Position numbers and translations under genes: made by a program
From: CAVRUD01 sp963849635
GTDB taxonomy: Bacteria; Chloroflexota; Chloroflexia; Thermomicrobiales; UBA6265
Assembly: GCA_963849635.1 (NCBI GenBank)
Contig: CAWKIA010000023.1
Span: forward strand, 124,001-188,000
DNA length: 64,000 bases
Reading direction: 5' to 3'
The notes under the pieces: model-generated
Told to the model about the DNA's origin: nothing
Database searches by the model: none
The model's input: only the letters and a program-made list of their open reading frames with translations
In this document: positions 47,390 through 56,137 of the stretch, in pieces
How positions within the stretch are numbered: the first letter of the stretch is position 1
Layout: the number at the start of each line of letters is the position of its first letter

Positions 47390-49314
47390 GACGACAGTCA
47401 CCGAACGCATCCTCTACGAGACCGGCGTCATCTCATCGGTCGGCAGCGTCGACAAAGGGACGACCCAGACCGACACCCTGGAGCTGGAGCGGGCCCGCGG
47501 CATCACGATCAAGTCCGCGGTGGTCTCCTTCCAACTGAACGACCGCAAAGTCAACCTGATCGATACCCCCGGCCACGCCGACTTCATCGCCGAGGTCGAG
47601 CGCTCGCTGCGCGTCCTCGACGCCGTCGTCCTCGTCATCTCGGCGGTCGAAGGCGTTCAACCCCAAACCCGTCGCCTGGCCAGAGCCATCCGGGCGGCCG
47701 GTCTGCCCCTCCTCATCTTCGTCAACAAGGTCGATCGCCTCGGCGCCCGGGGCGAACCACTCCTGCGCGACATCCGGCGCAAGCTCGATCTCCGCGTAGT
47801 GCCGATGAGCACCGCTTCCGGCTTGGGCAGCCGCGACGTGACCGCTGCCCTGTGCGACCGCTGTGCGCCCGCCTGGCGTGACGCCACGATCGACCTCCTG
47901 GCCGAATCCAACGAAGCGGTCATCGCCGAGTTCGAGCGAACCGGTGGTGAGCCAAGTCAGGCTTACCTGGAGGCGGAGCTGCGCGCCCAGGTCGCGGCCG
48001 GCGAGATCGTGCCGGTCTACACCGGCTCGGCGATCACCGGCGTGGGGATTCCCGAGTTGCTCGCCGGGATCCGAGAGTGGCTGCCGCCCGTCTGCCCCGA
48101 CCCCGACGCGCCGCTGGCCGGTACGGTCTTCAAGATCGGCCGCCGTCCGTCTGGAGAGAAGATCGTCTACGCCCGCCTCTTCGGAGGCGAGCTGGCTGTC
48201 CGCCAGCGGATCACCTTCCAGCGGCAGTCACCCTGGGGTGAGCCGGAGGAGATCGAAGAACGCCTTACCGGTATCGACCGGTTCTCCGCTGGCGCCTCGA
48301 TCCGAGCGGACCGCGTCGAGCCCGGCGAGATCGTCGGGTTGCACGGCCTGCGCGGCGCCCGCATCGGGGATGAGATCGGAGCCGGTGCGGCCCTGTTCCG
48401 TCCGCTTGCGCCCGCCTTCCCCCCGCCTGCCCTGGAGAGCGTCGTTCAGCCGGTCGACCCCGGCCAGATGATCCACCTGCGCACCGCCCTCGAATACCTC
48501 GCCGAGCAGGACCCCCTCATCTCCCTCCGCCAGCGCAACGAAGAGGGCGAGGTCTCGGTCCGGCTCTATGGTGAGGTCCAGAAGGAGGTCCTGACCGAAA
48601 CCCTCCTGCGGGAGTACGCGGTCGCCGTCACCTTCGGCCCCAGCCAGACGATCTGCATCGAGCGGCCCACCGGCACCGGCGAACACGTCGAGTTCATGCT
48701 CGAAGGGGACAACCCCTTCTACGCGACGATCGGCTTCCGGGTCGAGCCCGCTCCGGTCGGCAGCGGCATCCGCTACGAGCGCGCGCTCGGCTCCTTGCTA
48801 CCCGCCTTCTACCGCGCCGTCGAGGAGACCGTCTACGAGACCCTGAGCCAGGGCATCCACGCCTGGGAGGTGACAGACTGCGTGATCACCCTGACCCACA
48901 CCGGCTACAGTTCCGTCGCCAGCACAGCCGCCGACTTCCGCAAGCTCACGCCCTACGTCCTGATCCAGGCCCTGAATCGGGCCGGCACCGCCGTCTGCGA
49001 ACCGTTCGAGGAGATGGAGCTTGAGATCCCCGCGGACACCTTCGGCGCGGTCTGCGGCGCCCTGATCAACGCCCGCGCCACAATTCGAACGACCGCCACG
49101 GACGGCGATACCCACCGCCTGATCTGCGAGATCCCCACCGCCGAGCTGCGCGGCGTCGAACAGCAACTGCCCGGCCTGACCCGCGGCGACGGCGGCTGGA
49201 CCTCGAGCTTCTTCGCCCACATCCCGGTAACCGGCAGAGCCGCCGTCCCGCCCCCGCATCGGCCCCAACCCCTTCAACTTCATCCACTACCTGGCGGAGG
49301 TGGCGCGGGCGTAG
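47343..49314 (+). CDS. Tet(M)/Tet(W)-type ribosomal protection GTPase (one C-terminal frameshift)
   Basis: ATG 47343 begins MAIINIGILAHVDAGKTT, the G1 loop of EF-G-like GTPases (residues 10-18), with G2 around GTTQTDTLELERARGITI, G3 DTPGH (74-78) and G4 NKVD (128-131). The protein of about 656 residues has the EF-G five-domain layout and an N-terminal sequence pattern (NIGILAHVDAGKTT, TDTLELER) specific to tetracycline ribosomal protection proteins rather than EF-G itself. A break in a C run near 49248 hides the true end RIGPNPFNFIHYLAEVARA (stop 49314). It would dislodge tetracycline from the ribosome. A leader ORF and hairpin precede it. Whether it gives resistance is untested; housekeeping homologues exist in environmental bacteria. 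Confidence 0.85.
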
Positions 49315-49366
49315 GGCGTACGCTCATACAGGCATCCGGCGGACTCTGGAGACGGAGCTCATCTTC

Positions 49367-49488
49367 GTAGGGGCAGACCGGCGTGTCTGCCCTCGTCGCC
49401 TGCCAACCTGGTTCGGGTCCTGGAGCCACGTCTCGCTATCGAAGCGTCGCGTTGATGAGGCCGGGCAGACACATCGGTCTGCCCCTAC
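49367..49488. repeat. Paired inverted-repeat element, copy B (GTAGGGGC family)
   Basis: The left arm GTAGGGGCAGACCGGCGTGT then CTGCCC (49367-49392) and the right arm GGGCAGACACATCGGTCTGC then CCCTAC (49463-49488) are near-perfect inverted copies around a 70-bp centre. The outer GTAGGGGC / GCCCCTAC ends are the same as in copies A and C, while the inner palindrome (CAGAC ... GTCTG) is different and matches between its own two arms. It fills the gap between the converging tet-like and NicO genes. Confidence 0.8.
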
Positions 49489-49523
49489 AAATCGTGACGT
49501 CATTTCCAAATCGGGAAACGGCG

Positions 49524-51128
49524 TCAGGTCAGACTCGTCTCCCCCAGCGCCCGCAGCACGATCACCGCCCCCGCGATGGTCACGCCAAGGGCTGAGGCCA
49601 TCGGTGCATACCGGATCACCTGCCGGGTCAAACCGGGGATCAATCCAGGCTGCCCATCGCCCGTGCGGCGCTCCAGGAAGCGGCGGGCATAGAGGAAGAG
49701 GACGCCGACTCCCGTCAGCGCGCCCGCCAGCCCCAGGCTGAAGACCGCCACCAGCAGCAGCCCGAACCCGACGCGGCCAAGCGCGATCGCACCGAGCAAG
49801 ACCACCAGGGCCGACGGACAGGGCACCAACCCCCCGGAGACGCCCAGGGCAAGCAGGGACCGCCACCGGATCTTGTCCCCATCGCTCGCCGGCGGGAGAT
49901 GGGAGTGGCTATGTCCATGCCCATGGCTGTGGACGTGATCATGAACGAGGTCGTGATGGTGATCGTGGTGATGCGCCTCGTACTCATGGGAGTGGTCGTG
50001 CTCATGATCGTGGCTGTGATCACCATGGTGATGATGCCCGAAGTGCCCGTGGCCATGACCAAACCGCGCCCGGAGCAAGAGCAGTCCCATCCCCAGCACG
50101 AGCAGGCCAGAGGTCAGGCTCATCCAGGGGTAAAGCTGATCAGGCAGAATGTAGTGCGAGAGCAGCAGCGTCACCAAACCCAGGGCGATCACCCCGGCCG
50201 TGTGGGTGACGGTCACCGTCAGTCCGAGAAAGAGGGCGTGACGTGGCGTCCCGCGTGAACCCACCAGGTACGCCCCGACGACGGTCTTGCCGTGGCCGGG
50301 GGAGAGGGCATGGGCCGCTCCCCAGACGAACGCCAGACCGAGCGTGATGAACAGACCCGTCGCGGTCAGGTCGTCGCCGTCGAGGAGCGCCGCGAACCTG
50401 TCGCCGCTGTTGCCGCCCCCGGGGCGGCCGGATTGGGCGGGCGCCGATCCATCGTCGACGCTGGCCGTCATGCCGTATCCCACCGCCGCAACCGCGCCCG
50501 GCGAAGAGATCGCCGTGAACCGGGCCGATGTCTGGTCGAGGGGAGAACTGAGCAGGTCGTCCGGATAGCGCTGGAGTTCACTGCTGACGTCCTGCAGCGG
50601 CGCGTCCGACCCGGTCAAAGCGACATCGCTCGCGTGCGTGACCACGACCTCGCGCCACCCGGGCCGGTCCGTCTCGTAGTCGAGATCGAACGCGACCGCC
50701 TGGCCATCGCCGAGTCCGAGCGGGGCCGCCAGCACGGCGCGCAGCCGCACCAACTGGAGCCCGGCCTGACCTTCAGGCAACGTCAGGGTGCGGTCGGTAG
50801 CCGTTAGGGGGAGGTCGGCGCCATCAACGGAGAGATGGAGCCCCGAGATGATCTCGGCCAGCTTGGCGTCGAGGTAGACGGTCTCTTCGGCGGCGGAGAC
50901 GGTGTCGTCGCCATCGGCGTCGATCCGCTCCCCAATCTCCTGAAACGCCGGAATCTCTGCCAGATCGAGGATGTAGATCAGGCGGACGGCCTCCGGCAAA
51001 ACCTCGATCCGGACGTACTGGTTGGTCGTGAAGTTGCCCAGGGGGTGCGCCGCCGCCGGGCGGGCATTGCCGCCCACTCCGCACAGAATCGCACCAAGCG
51101 CCAGGGCAAGCAGAAGGCGAATGCGCAT
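49524..51128 (-). CDS. NicO/RcnA-type nickel-cobalt transporter with N-terminal extracytoplasmic domain and His-rich loop
   Basis: An intact 534-residue protein starting MRIRLLLALALGAILCGVGG, a signal-type helix. Residues 30-230 form an exported domain (HPLGNFTTNQYVRIEVLPEA ...). The NicO family membrane domain follows, with GAAHALSPGHGKTVVGAYLV, HALFLGLTVTVTHTAGVIAL and SGGLVPCPSALVVLLGAIAL, separated by a loop of about 55 residues with some 30 His. The HALSPGHGK and PCPSA motifs are characteristic of this nickel/cobalt transport family. Direction (uptake or efflux) cannot be told. It follows a TPR gene by four bases and a DUF4331 gene further upstream, probably one transcript. Nickel need of the nearby urease makes a functional link conceivable. 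Confidence 0.85.
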   Translation of the reverse strand: MRIRLLLALALGAILCGVGGNARPAAAHPLGNFTTNQYVRIEVLPEAVRLIYILDLAEIPAFQEIGERIDADGDDTVSAAEETVYLDAKLAEIISGLHLSVDGADLPLTATDRTLTLPEGQAGLQLVRLRAVLAAPLGLGDGQAVAFDLDYETDRPGWREVVVTHASDVALTGSDAPLQDVSSELQRYPDDLLSSPLDQTSARFTAISSPGAVAAVGYGMTASVDDGSAPAQSGRPGGGNSGDRFAALLDGDDLTATGLFITLGLAFVWGAAHALSPGHGKTVVGAYLVGSRGTPRHALFLGLTVTVTHTAGVIALGLVTLLLSHYILPDQLYPWMSLTSGLLVLGMGLLLLRARFGHGHGHFGHHHHGDHSHDHEHDHSHEYEAHHHDHHHDLVHDHVHSHGHGHSHSHLPPASDGDKIRWRSLLALGVSGGLVPCPSALVVLLGAIALGRVGFGLLLVAVFSLGLAGALTGVGVLFLYARRFLERRTGDGQPGLIPGLTRQVIRYAPMASALGVTIAGAVIVLRALGETSLT

Positions 51129-51132
51129 AGGG

Positions 51133-52545
51133 TTACTCGGCGCCGGCGTCGAGCCGGGTCAGGATGGCGCGTGCTTCCGGCGCGTACCGGAGCGAGAAGG
51201 CGGGATCGATCGCGAGAGCGGTCGTGAGCAGATCGCGGGCCGCGGCCGTATCTCCGCGGGCATCTGCGATGACCCCGGCGTGGAAGTACATCAAGGCGTC
51301 CTGGGTGCCGAGGCGGCGAGCCTCCTCGCTGGCGCTCCAGGCGCCTTCCAGGTCTCCTGCCTGATACCGGGCCCAGGCGAGGACATCGGCGGCGTGGACG
51401 CTGGGTCGCCGGGCGTATGCCTCTTCCGCCAGCGCCAGCGTCTCGGCCGCGTCCTTCCCTCGCTCCGGGTGGTCGGCCGAGAACAGGGCCAGTTCCAGGT
51501 CGACATCGGCGCCGTTGGCGACGTACAGGGCCTGGATCGCCTCGACGAGGCCGTAGTTCCGTTCGGCCCCGGCGGCATCGCCGGAGACGATGTAGACATC
51601 CCCTAGCGCTATCGCGAACTCAGGCAACGGCAGGGTGGCAATTGCCTCCTCATACCGGGCCATCGCCGTCGCGAAATCGCCTCGCGCCGCTGCGATCCGG
51701 CCCTGACCCGCCAGTGCATAGACATAACCTGGCAGTGTGCGGAGGGCGGCGTCGTAGGCCACCTGGGCGGCGTCCAGATCGCCGCCGTTCGCGTGGAGGT
51801 TACCGATCTGGACCTGGGTCCAGGCAACATTCTCGGCCCGCCCCGCTCCGGCCTGAGCCGCCTGCTCCATCGCCTCGATCGCACCCGGCCGGTCACCGTA
51901 CAGCTCTCGGGCATATGAGACCCGCGAGTAGGAGGCCAGATCCGGGCGCAGATCGACCATCGCCTGGAAGGTCGCCACCGCCTCGTCGTAGCGGCCCAGC
52001 TCGATCTGGGCATCCCCGATCACGCCCAGAGCGGGGGCGTGCGCCGGATTAACCGAGTGCGCCCGTTCACCCCAGGAAAGGGCGGTCGCAAAATCGTGGC
52101 GAGCAAGGGCAAGAGTGCCGAGCCCAACCATCGCCGCGAAATCCCGATCGTCCTGCTCCAGTGCCTGGGTAAACAGGGTCTCGGCCTTGGGGTAGTACGT
52201 CGGGTCGCCGGTCTCCCGCGTTACCTGCAGATAGGCGAGGCCGAGCTGGGTTGCCGCGGCGCCGTTGTCGGGTTCCTCCCGCAGCGCCTCTTGCAGGCCG
52301 GTCACCAGATCGGCCAGGGCGGTCCCACCCCGGGCGGCTGCGTCCCGTCCGAGCAGGCCATCCAGCGCCGACGCGGCGGCGGGATCGATCTCCCACCCGG
52401 CCGGATCGTCGTCCTGAAAGGCGGTGATCGCCGAGCGCACATTCAGCGCCCCGGTGAACAGGACCACCGCCGCCAGGGCGGCCAGCCCGATCCGGGCCCA
52501 TCTGGATTGCAACCGCAGTCCGCGGCGATAGAACGGCTGGCTCAC
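51133..52545 (-). CDS. TPR-repeat protein with N-terminal membrane helix
   Basis: GTG 52545 (VSQPFYRRGLRLQSRW) is preceded by GGAG at good spacing; the frame is open further upstream without a site. One membrane helix (IGLAALAAVVLFTGALNV) is followed by roughly 430 residues of tetratricopeptide repeats, for example AAATQLGLAYLQV, AMVGLGTLALARHDFATALS, ALGVIGDAQIELGRYDEAVA and AYDAALRTLPGYVYALAGQG. It probably scaffolds protein interactions outside the membrane. The stop lies four bases before the NicO gene start, so the two are cotranscribed. No enzymatic motif is seen. Confidence 0.85.
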   Translation of the reverse strand: MSQPFYRRGLRLQSRWARIGLAALAAVVLFTGALNVRSAITAFQDDDPAGWEIDPAAASALDGLLGRDAAARGGTALADLVTGLQEALREEPDNGAAATQLGLAYLQVTRETGDPTYYPKAETLFTQALEQDDRDFAAMVGLGTLALARHDFATALSWGERAHSVNPAHAPALGVIGDAQIELGRYDEAVATFQAMVDLRPDLASYSRVSYARELYGDRPGAIEAMEQAAQAGAGRAENVAWTQVQIGNLHANGGDLDAAQVAYDAALRTLPGYVYALAGQGRIAAARGDFATAMARYEEAIATLPLPEFAIALGDVYIVSGDAAGAERNYGLVEAIQALYVANGADVDLELALFSADHPERGKDAAETLALAEEAYARRPSVHAADVLAWARYQAGDLEGAWSASEEARRLGTQDALMYFHAGVIADARGDTAAARDLLTTALAIDPAFSLRYAPEARAILTRLDAGAE

Positions 52546-52674
52546 GGGATATCTCCACGTGTGGCGTTGGTTCGGGATGATCTGTACTGCTACTACGCAG
52601 GTCGTGCCGCGACGGTTCACCGGCAATCGGTGATTGGATTTGGTGGGGGCGCGGTTGGGCGGGTGGTCTCTGTC

Positions 52675-52792
52675 GTAGGGGCGGACCTGTGTGTCCGCCC
52701 GGCCGCCAACCTGGACGTCAACCTATGGGAAACGCCGTCCCCAAGACGATTCCGGTCGGTCGGTGGTCGGGCGGACACAGGTGCGCCCCTAC
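52675..52792. repeat. Paired inverted-repeat element, copy C (GTAGGGGC family)
   Basis: The left arm GTAGGGGCGGACCTGTGTGT then CCGCCC (52675-52700) faces GGGCGGACACAGGTGCGCCC then CTAC (52769-52792). The outer ends are identical to copies A and B; the inner palindrome (GCGGAC ... GTCCGC) is specific to this copy. It lies between the DUF4331 and TPR genes, directly followed by the 53-bp G/C-rich repeat. Confidence 0.8.
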
Positions 52793-52846
52793 GAGGGGTA
52801 TGCCGCGCCATCATCGTTCCCACCAAACGCCGACCGCCGACCGCCG

Positions 52847-52899
52847 TCTCCCCCTTCCCCCTGCCGCAGCGGGGGGAAGGGGGTCGGGGGGTTAGGGGG
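52847..52899. repeat. 53-bp G/C-rich REP-like repeat, second copy
   Basis: It matches 37728-37780 at 52 of 53 positions. The stem CCCCCTTCCCCC / GGGGGGAAGGGGG, tail included, ends six bases before the DUF4331 stop codon, where it could also act as a transcript 3' end. Confidence 0.8.
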
Positions 52900-52905
52900 A
52901 TCTAG

Positions 52906-55194
52906 TTACTCCGCCGCGACGATATTGCCGCAGGCGATGTAGGTGCCGATCTCGTCGTTGGAGAGGTGAATATTGACGGCGTGCGGCGACTCCAGCAGCT
53001 CGGCCGTGTCGACGCCTTCGATCGACTGCTCGCTCAGCCCGTTCTCATCGACATCGGGCAGCGGGTACTCGGGATTCGGATCGAGCTCCGCGCAGGTGCC
53101 CTCGTGGATGTGGGCGGGGTGCCCACCGGACGCGCCGTCGAGGTAGAGATTGACCAGCAGGCCGTCCTCCTGATCGCTCAGAACGGCCTCACCGCTGACG
53201 CCTGAGCCGTCGATCTCGGCCAGAGTGACCCCAACCGAGGTGGCCTCCTCCTCGGAGTCTTCAGGCAGCACGACATTGCCGCAGGTGATGTAGGTCGCGA
53301 CGTCCTCGTTCGAGAGGTGAATATTGACCGCGTACGGATCGTTGAGCAGGTCGGTCAGGGCGAGGTCGGGGATGACCGTCACGCTCCGGCCGGACTCGTC
53401 CACGTCGAGCAGCGGGTACTGCGGATTGGGGTCGAGTTCGTTGCACGTCCCCTGGTGGATGTGCGCGGGGTGGCCACCCTCGGCCCCTTGCAGGTAGAGA
53501 TTGACCGACAGACCCTCGTCCGTCTCCTCGAGCACGGCGACGCCGCTGGTGCCGGAGTCGTTCAGCTCGCCGAGCGGGATCGTGATCGGACCGGTCTCCT
53601 TGGAGACATCGTCCGCCTGCACGACCGGCGTGGCGTCAGAATCGTCGCCGTCCTCCGCGTCCTCGTCCTCATCGTCGGCTGCCGGGGTTGACACCTCATC
53701 GGCGTCATCACCGTCGTCGTCCGCCGCCGGAGCGGCTCCGCCGTGGTGGGTGTGCTCGAAGCCCGCGTGCGCGAGTGCCACATACGGGAAGGCGTCGCGG
53801 AAGGGCACGTCGTTGGTATCGACGCCGTCGCCAAGCTGGTTGTTCGGCTCGACGTTGAACTCGGAGTCGAGGGCGATGCCGTCCTCACCGAAGAGGATGC
53901 CCGCTACGACTCGCAGGGAGATATCGACGACCTCGTCCTCAAGCCGGCGGCCATTTGGGAAACCTGCCGGGTCGCCGCCGATGGCGCCGAGCGGACTGGC
54001 CGCGTCCGGAGCGGTCGGCGGGATTGCCATGTTGAGACGCAGTTGCTCCGAGGCAACGACGTCCGGCGGCTGATTGATACCGGGGATGCCGGTCAGGTAG
54101 ATCGCGACCAGGTCGTTGCGCTCGCCTTCGGGCACCTCGATGCCGTAGAGGGCGTTGAGCAGGCCCGGCAGCTCCGGGTTGAGGACACCGTCGAGGAACT
54201 GGCCGTCATCGGCCGGCACCGAGGCGTTGAACAGATCCTTGGCCCCGACCGGAACGACGACCTCGTTGACCAGCGGGTGGCCGAGTCGGGAGACCTGGAC
54301 CAGATCACCCTCGCCATCGCGGGTACCGTCGGCATTGATCACCGTGGTCGAGAAGCGGTTGGTGGTCGACCAGACGCCGATGATCGCGTTGGCGCTGTCC
54401 GGGGCCTCCGGCGTCTCGCCGTCGATCGTCAGCTTCTCGATCGGGATCTGCATCGCGATCGTGAGGACATTCAGCCCGGCCAGATCGTCGACGCCGCCGC
54501 CCTGATTGCCGGGAGGCGTGCGGATCGTGAGCAGGTCGAAGATCCCGCCGAGGTCGACCCAGAACGGGTCATCGCTCGGCCCGGCGAAGACCTTGATGTC
54601 CTCGTCGATGGTGTAGATCCCGGCGTCCGAAAGCGATTCGTAGTCCGGGGTGGAGGCGGGGCCGATGTTGGCCGGGGGCACGATCAGGCCCTCGGTCAAC
54701 TGGCGGCGCTCGCCGTCGCGGAACTCGGTCACGCCATAGAGCTGGCGCAGGTTGTAGTCCGGATCGGCCAGGGGGGTGGTGTCCTCCTGCACCTCGATCG
54801 GGCCGGTGTTGTACAGGAAGGTATTCGGGTTCTGGATGCCGGTGGCGAAGTCGAACTGGTAGACCAGATCCTCGACCGCGTCGCCGTCCCGGTCGATCTT
54901 GATGTCATAGAAGACATCGTCGCCGAATCGGTAGAAATTCGGGCCGCCGGCCGGGTCCTGACCGGGGTAGAAGCTGGCGATCAGGGTGACCGTATCGGGG
55001 GCATCTGGGCTGACGAAGGCGTACAGGTCGGTGTTGTCGGCCTGCGGGTCGGCGCTGATGAGCGGGGCTTCGCGGTGGCTGGAGGCGGTCACCCGGGACG
55101 CGCCCGAGTTGAAGACCGATGAGACCACCATCAGGGATGTGACGAGAAGCCCGAGGGCGAGATAGGGGCGGGCGCGGTAGCCATTCTTCGACAT
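52906..55194 (-). CDS. DUF4331 protein with two C-terminal CHRD-like domains
   Basis: ATG 55194 (MSKNGYRARPYLALGLLV) with AAGGAG 11 bases upstream and a signal helix. Residues about 35-480 are a DUF4331 domain: SSHREAPLISADPQADNTDL, FRFGDDVFYDI-type and RLGHPLVNEVVVPVGAKDLF segments. After an acidic linker (residues about 490-545) two copies of a domain of about 110 residues follow, each with GGHPAHIH-GTC, ELDPNPxYPL and AVNIHLSN, a CHRD-like superoxide-dismutase-type beta fold. The product is 762 residues, intact. An exported protein of unknown function; together with the TPR and NicO genes downstream it forms a cluster seen in other bacteria. Confidence 0.85.
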   Translation of the reverse strand: MSKNGYRARPYLALGLLVTSLMVVSSVFNSGASRVTASSHREAPLISADPQADNTDLYAFVSPDAPDTVTLIASFYPGQDPAGGPNFYRFGDDVFYDIKIDRDGDAVEDLVYQFDFATGIQNPNTFLYNTGPIEVQEDTTPLADPDYNLRQLYGVTEFRDGERRQLTEGLIVPPANIGPASTPDYESLSDAGIYTIDEDIKVFAGPSDDPFWVDLGGIFDLLTIRTPPGNQGGGVDDLAGLNVLTIAMQIPIEKLTIDGETPEAPDSANAIIGVWSTTNRFSTTVINADGTRDGEGDLVQVSRLGHPLVNEVVVPVGAKDLFNASVPADDGQFLDGVLNPELPGLLNALYGIEVPEGERNDLVAIYLTGIPGINQPPDVVASEQLRLNMAIPPTAPDAASPLGAIGGDPAGFPNGRRLEDEVVDISLRVVAGILFGEDGIALDSEFNVEPNNQLGDGVDTNDVPFRDAFPYVALAHAGFEHTHHGGAAPAADDDGDDADEVSTPAADDEDEDAEDGDDSDATPVVQADDVSKETGPITIPLGELNDSGTSGVAVLEETDEGLSVNLYLQGAEGGHPAHIHQGTCNELDPNPQYPLLDVDESGRSVTVIPDLALTDLLNDPYAVNIHLSNEDVATYITCGNVVLPEDSEEEATSVGVTLAEIDGSGVSGEAVLSDQEDGLLVNLYLDGASGGHPAHIHEGTCAELDPNPEYPLPDVDENGLSEQSIEGVDTAELLESPHAVNIHLSNDEIGTYIACGNIVAAE

Positions 55195-55863
55195 ACCGGG
55201 GTGTGCTCCTTCCATCTGAATCGCGGTCCGGGCGCACCAATGTGCCCGGAAACTGCTTCTTCGACGTCGCCGGAGAGCCAGAACAAGCAGCGCCTATCCC
55301 CAGGCGAACGGGATCGCCAGCAAGCCGCGGCCTGCTGGGCACCCGCTCCGGCGCACGGCCGGCCACCGGCGCACGGATCGGGCCCGACTGCTCTACGTGC
55401 CCCAACGTCACAACACTGTACGGAATCATCTTACGGTACGGATCAATACATTTCGCTGCTTCTTGGACTAGCCTTTTTGGGCCACTCGGTCCTGCTCCGG
55501 GTATGGAAAACGACGAATCCCCCCGGGCGATGTGCCGAGGGAAGATGGTGTCGAATACCTGCCTACCAAAGCGTATTCTTGGAAGGTCCCTTGTCGGCTA
55601 CCATGTCGAACAATCCACGATCGGCCAACCCAATTGCACTCCGGCGTCGAACCCGGCCTTCGCTGGCGGTATGAACACGATGACCGTATCCGGTTCAAGG
55701 TGCGAAAACGACGAGTCCCCCAGGCGACCTGCCGGGGGACTCGTTGAGCAATGGGGTTTCGTCGTCAGCGGCCCGGTGGAGCGATCACGGGATCAACGCC
55801 GTATCGGGACGGGCAACCGCACCAGTGCTGACGGCAGATAGCTAGTGTCTGACCGCCAGGTTC
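55195..55863. other. Gene-poor region with a terminator-like hairpin
   Basis: I see no supportable gene in these 670 bases. ACGAGTCCCCC (55711-55721) and GGGGGACTCGT (55734-55744) form a perfect 11-bp stem. A diverged copy of the same stretch, starting GAAAACGACGA, lies at 55506-55550, where the stem is degraded. Confidence 0.5.
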
Positions 55864-56043
55864 TTACCGAAACCAGGTAAATGGCTGGACGGTGCGGTCG
55901 TACCGGTTGAGATCCTTGCGGGCCTCGTCGGCCGTCGGGAAGCCCGCGCCTTCGCGGAGGATGCCGCCGAAGTATCGATCGAACCGTGAGCCGGACACGC
56001 CGTGTGACTTGGAACCCCGAAACAGATTGCGCAGTGTCTTCAT
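55864..56043 (-). CDS. Small protein of 59 residues, unknown function
   Basis: ATG 56043 is preceded by AAGGAGG eight bases upstream, a near-ideal ribosome binding site. The product reads MKTLRNLFRGSKSHGVSGSR, FDRYFGGILREGAGFPTADE and ARKDLNRYDRTVQPFTWFR, ending at TAA 55864. It is basic and aromatic-rich, without a signal peptide or membrane helix. The 56050-56130 stretch upstream is clearly AT-rich, as expected of a promoter. It lies 94 bases after the ureD-like gene on the same strand. No family is recognised. Confidence 0.7.
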   Translation of the reverse strand: MKTLRNLFRGSKSHGVSGSRFDRYFGGILREGAGFPTADEARKDLNRYDRTVQPFTWFR

Positions 56044-56137
56044 GGCCGTAGCCTCCTTCTCGATTTCACTGCACTCAGTATATCACTATATCAGCATAAC
56101 GTCATTATTAGATGATGAACTTCCCGATTATTTGTTA

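Noticed and set aside
53743..55122. 459-codon plus-strand frame opposite the DUF4331 gene
   Set aside because: Low-complexity Val/Asp/Arg sequence without start site; the minus strand encodes clear DUF4331 and CHRD-like domains.
55203..55841. 212-codon plus-strand frame in the gap upstream of DUF4331
   Set aside because: No ribosome binding site, no recognisable domain, and the peptide is interrupted by hairpin sequence; it overlaps the DUF4331 promoter side.
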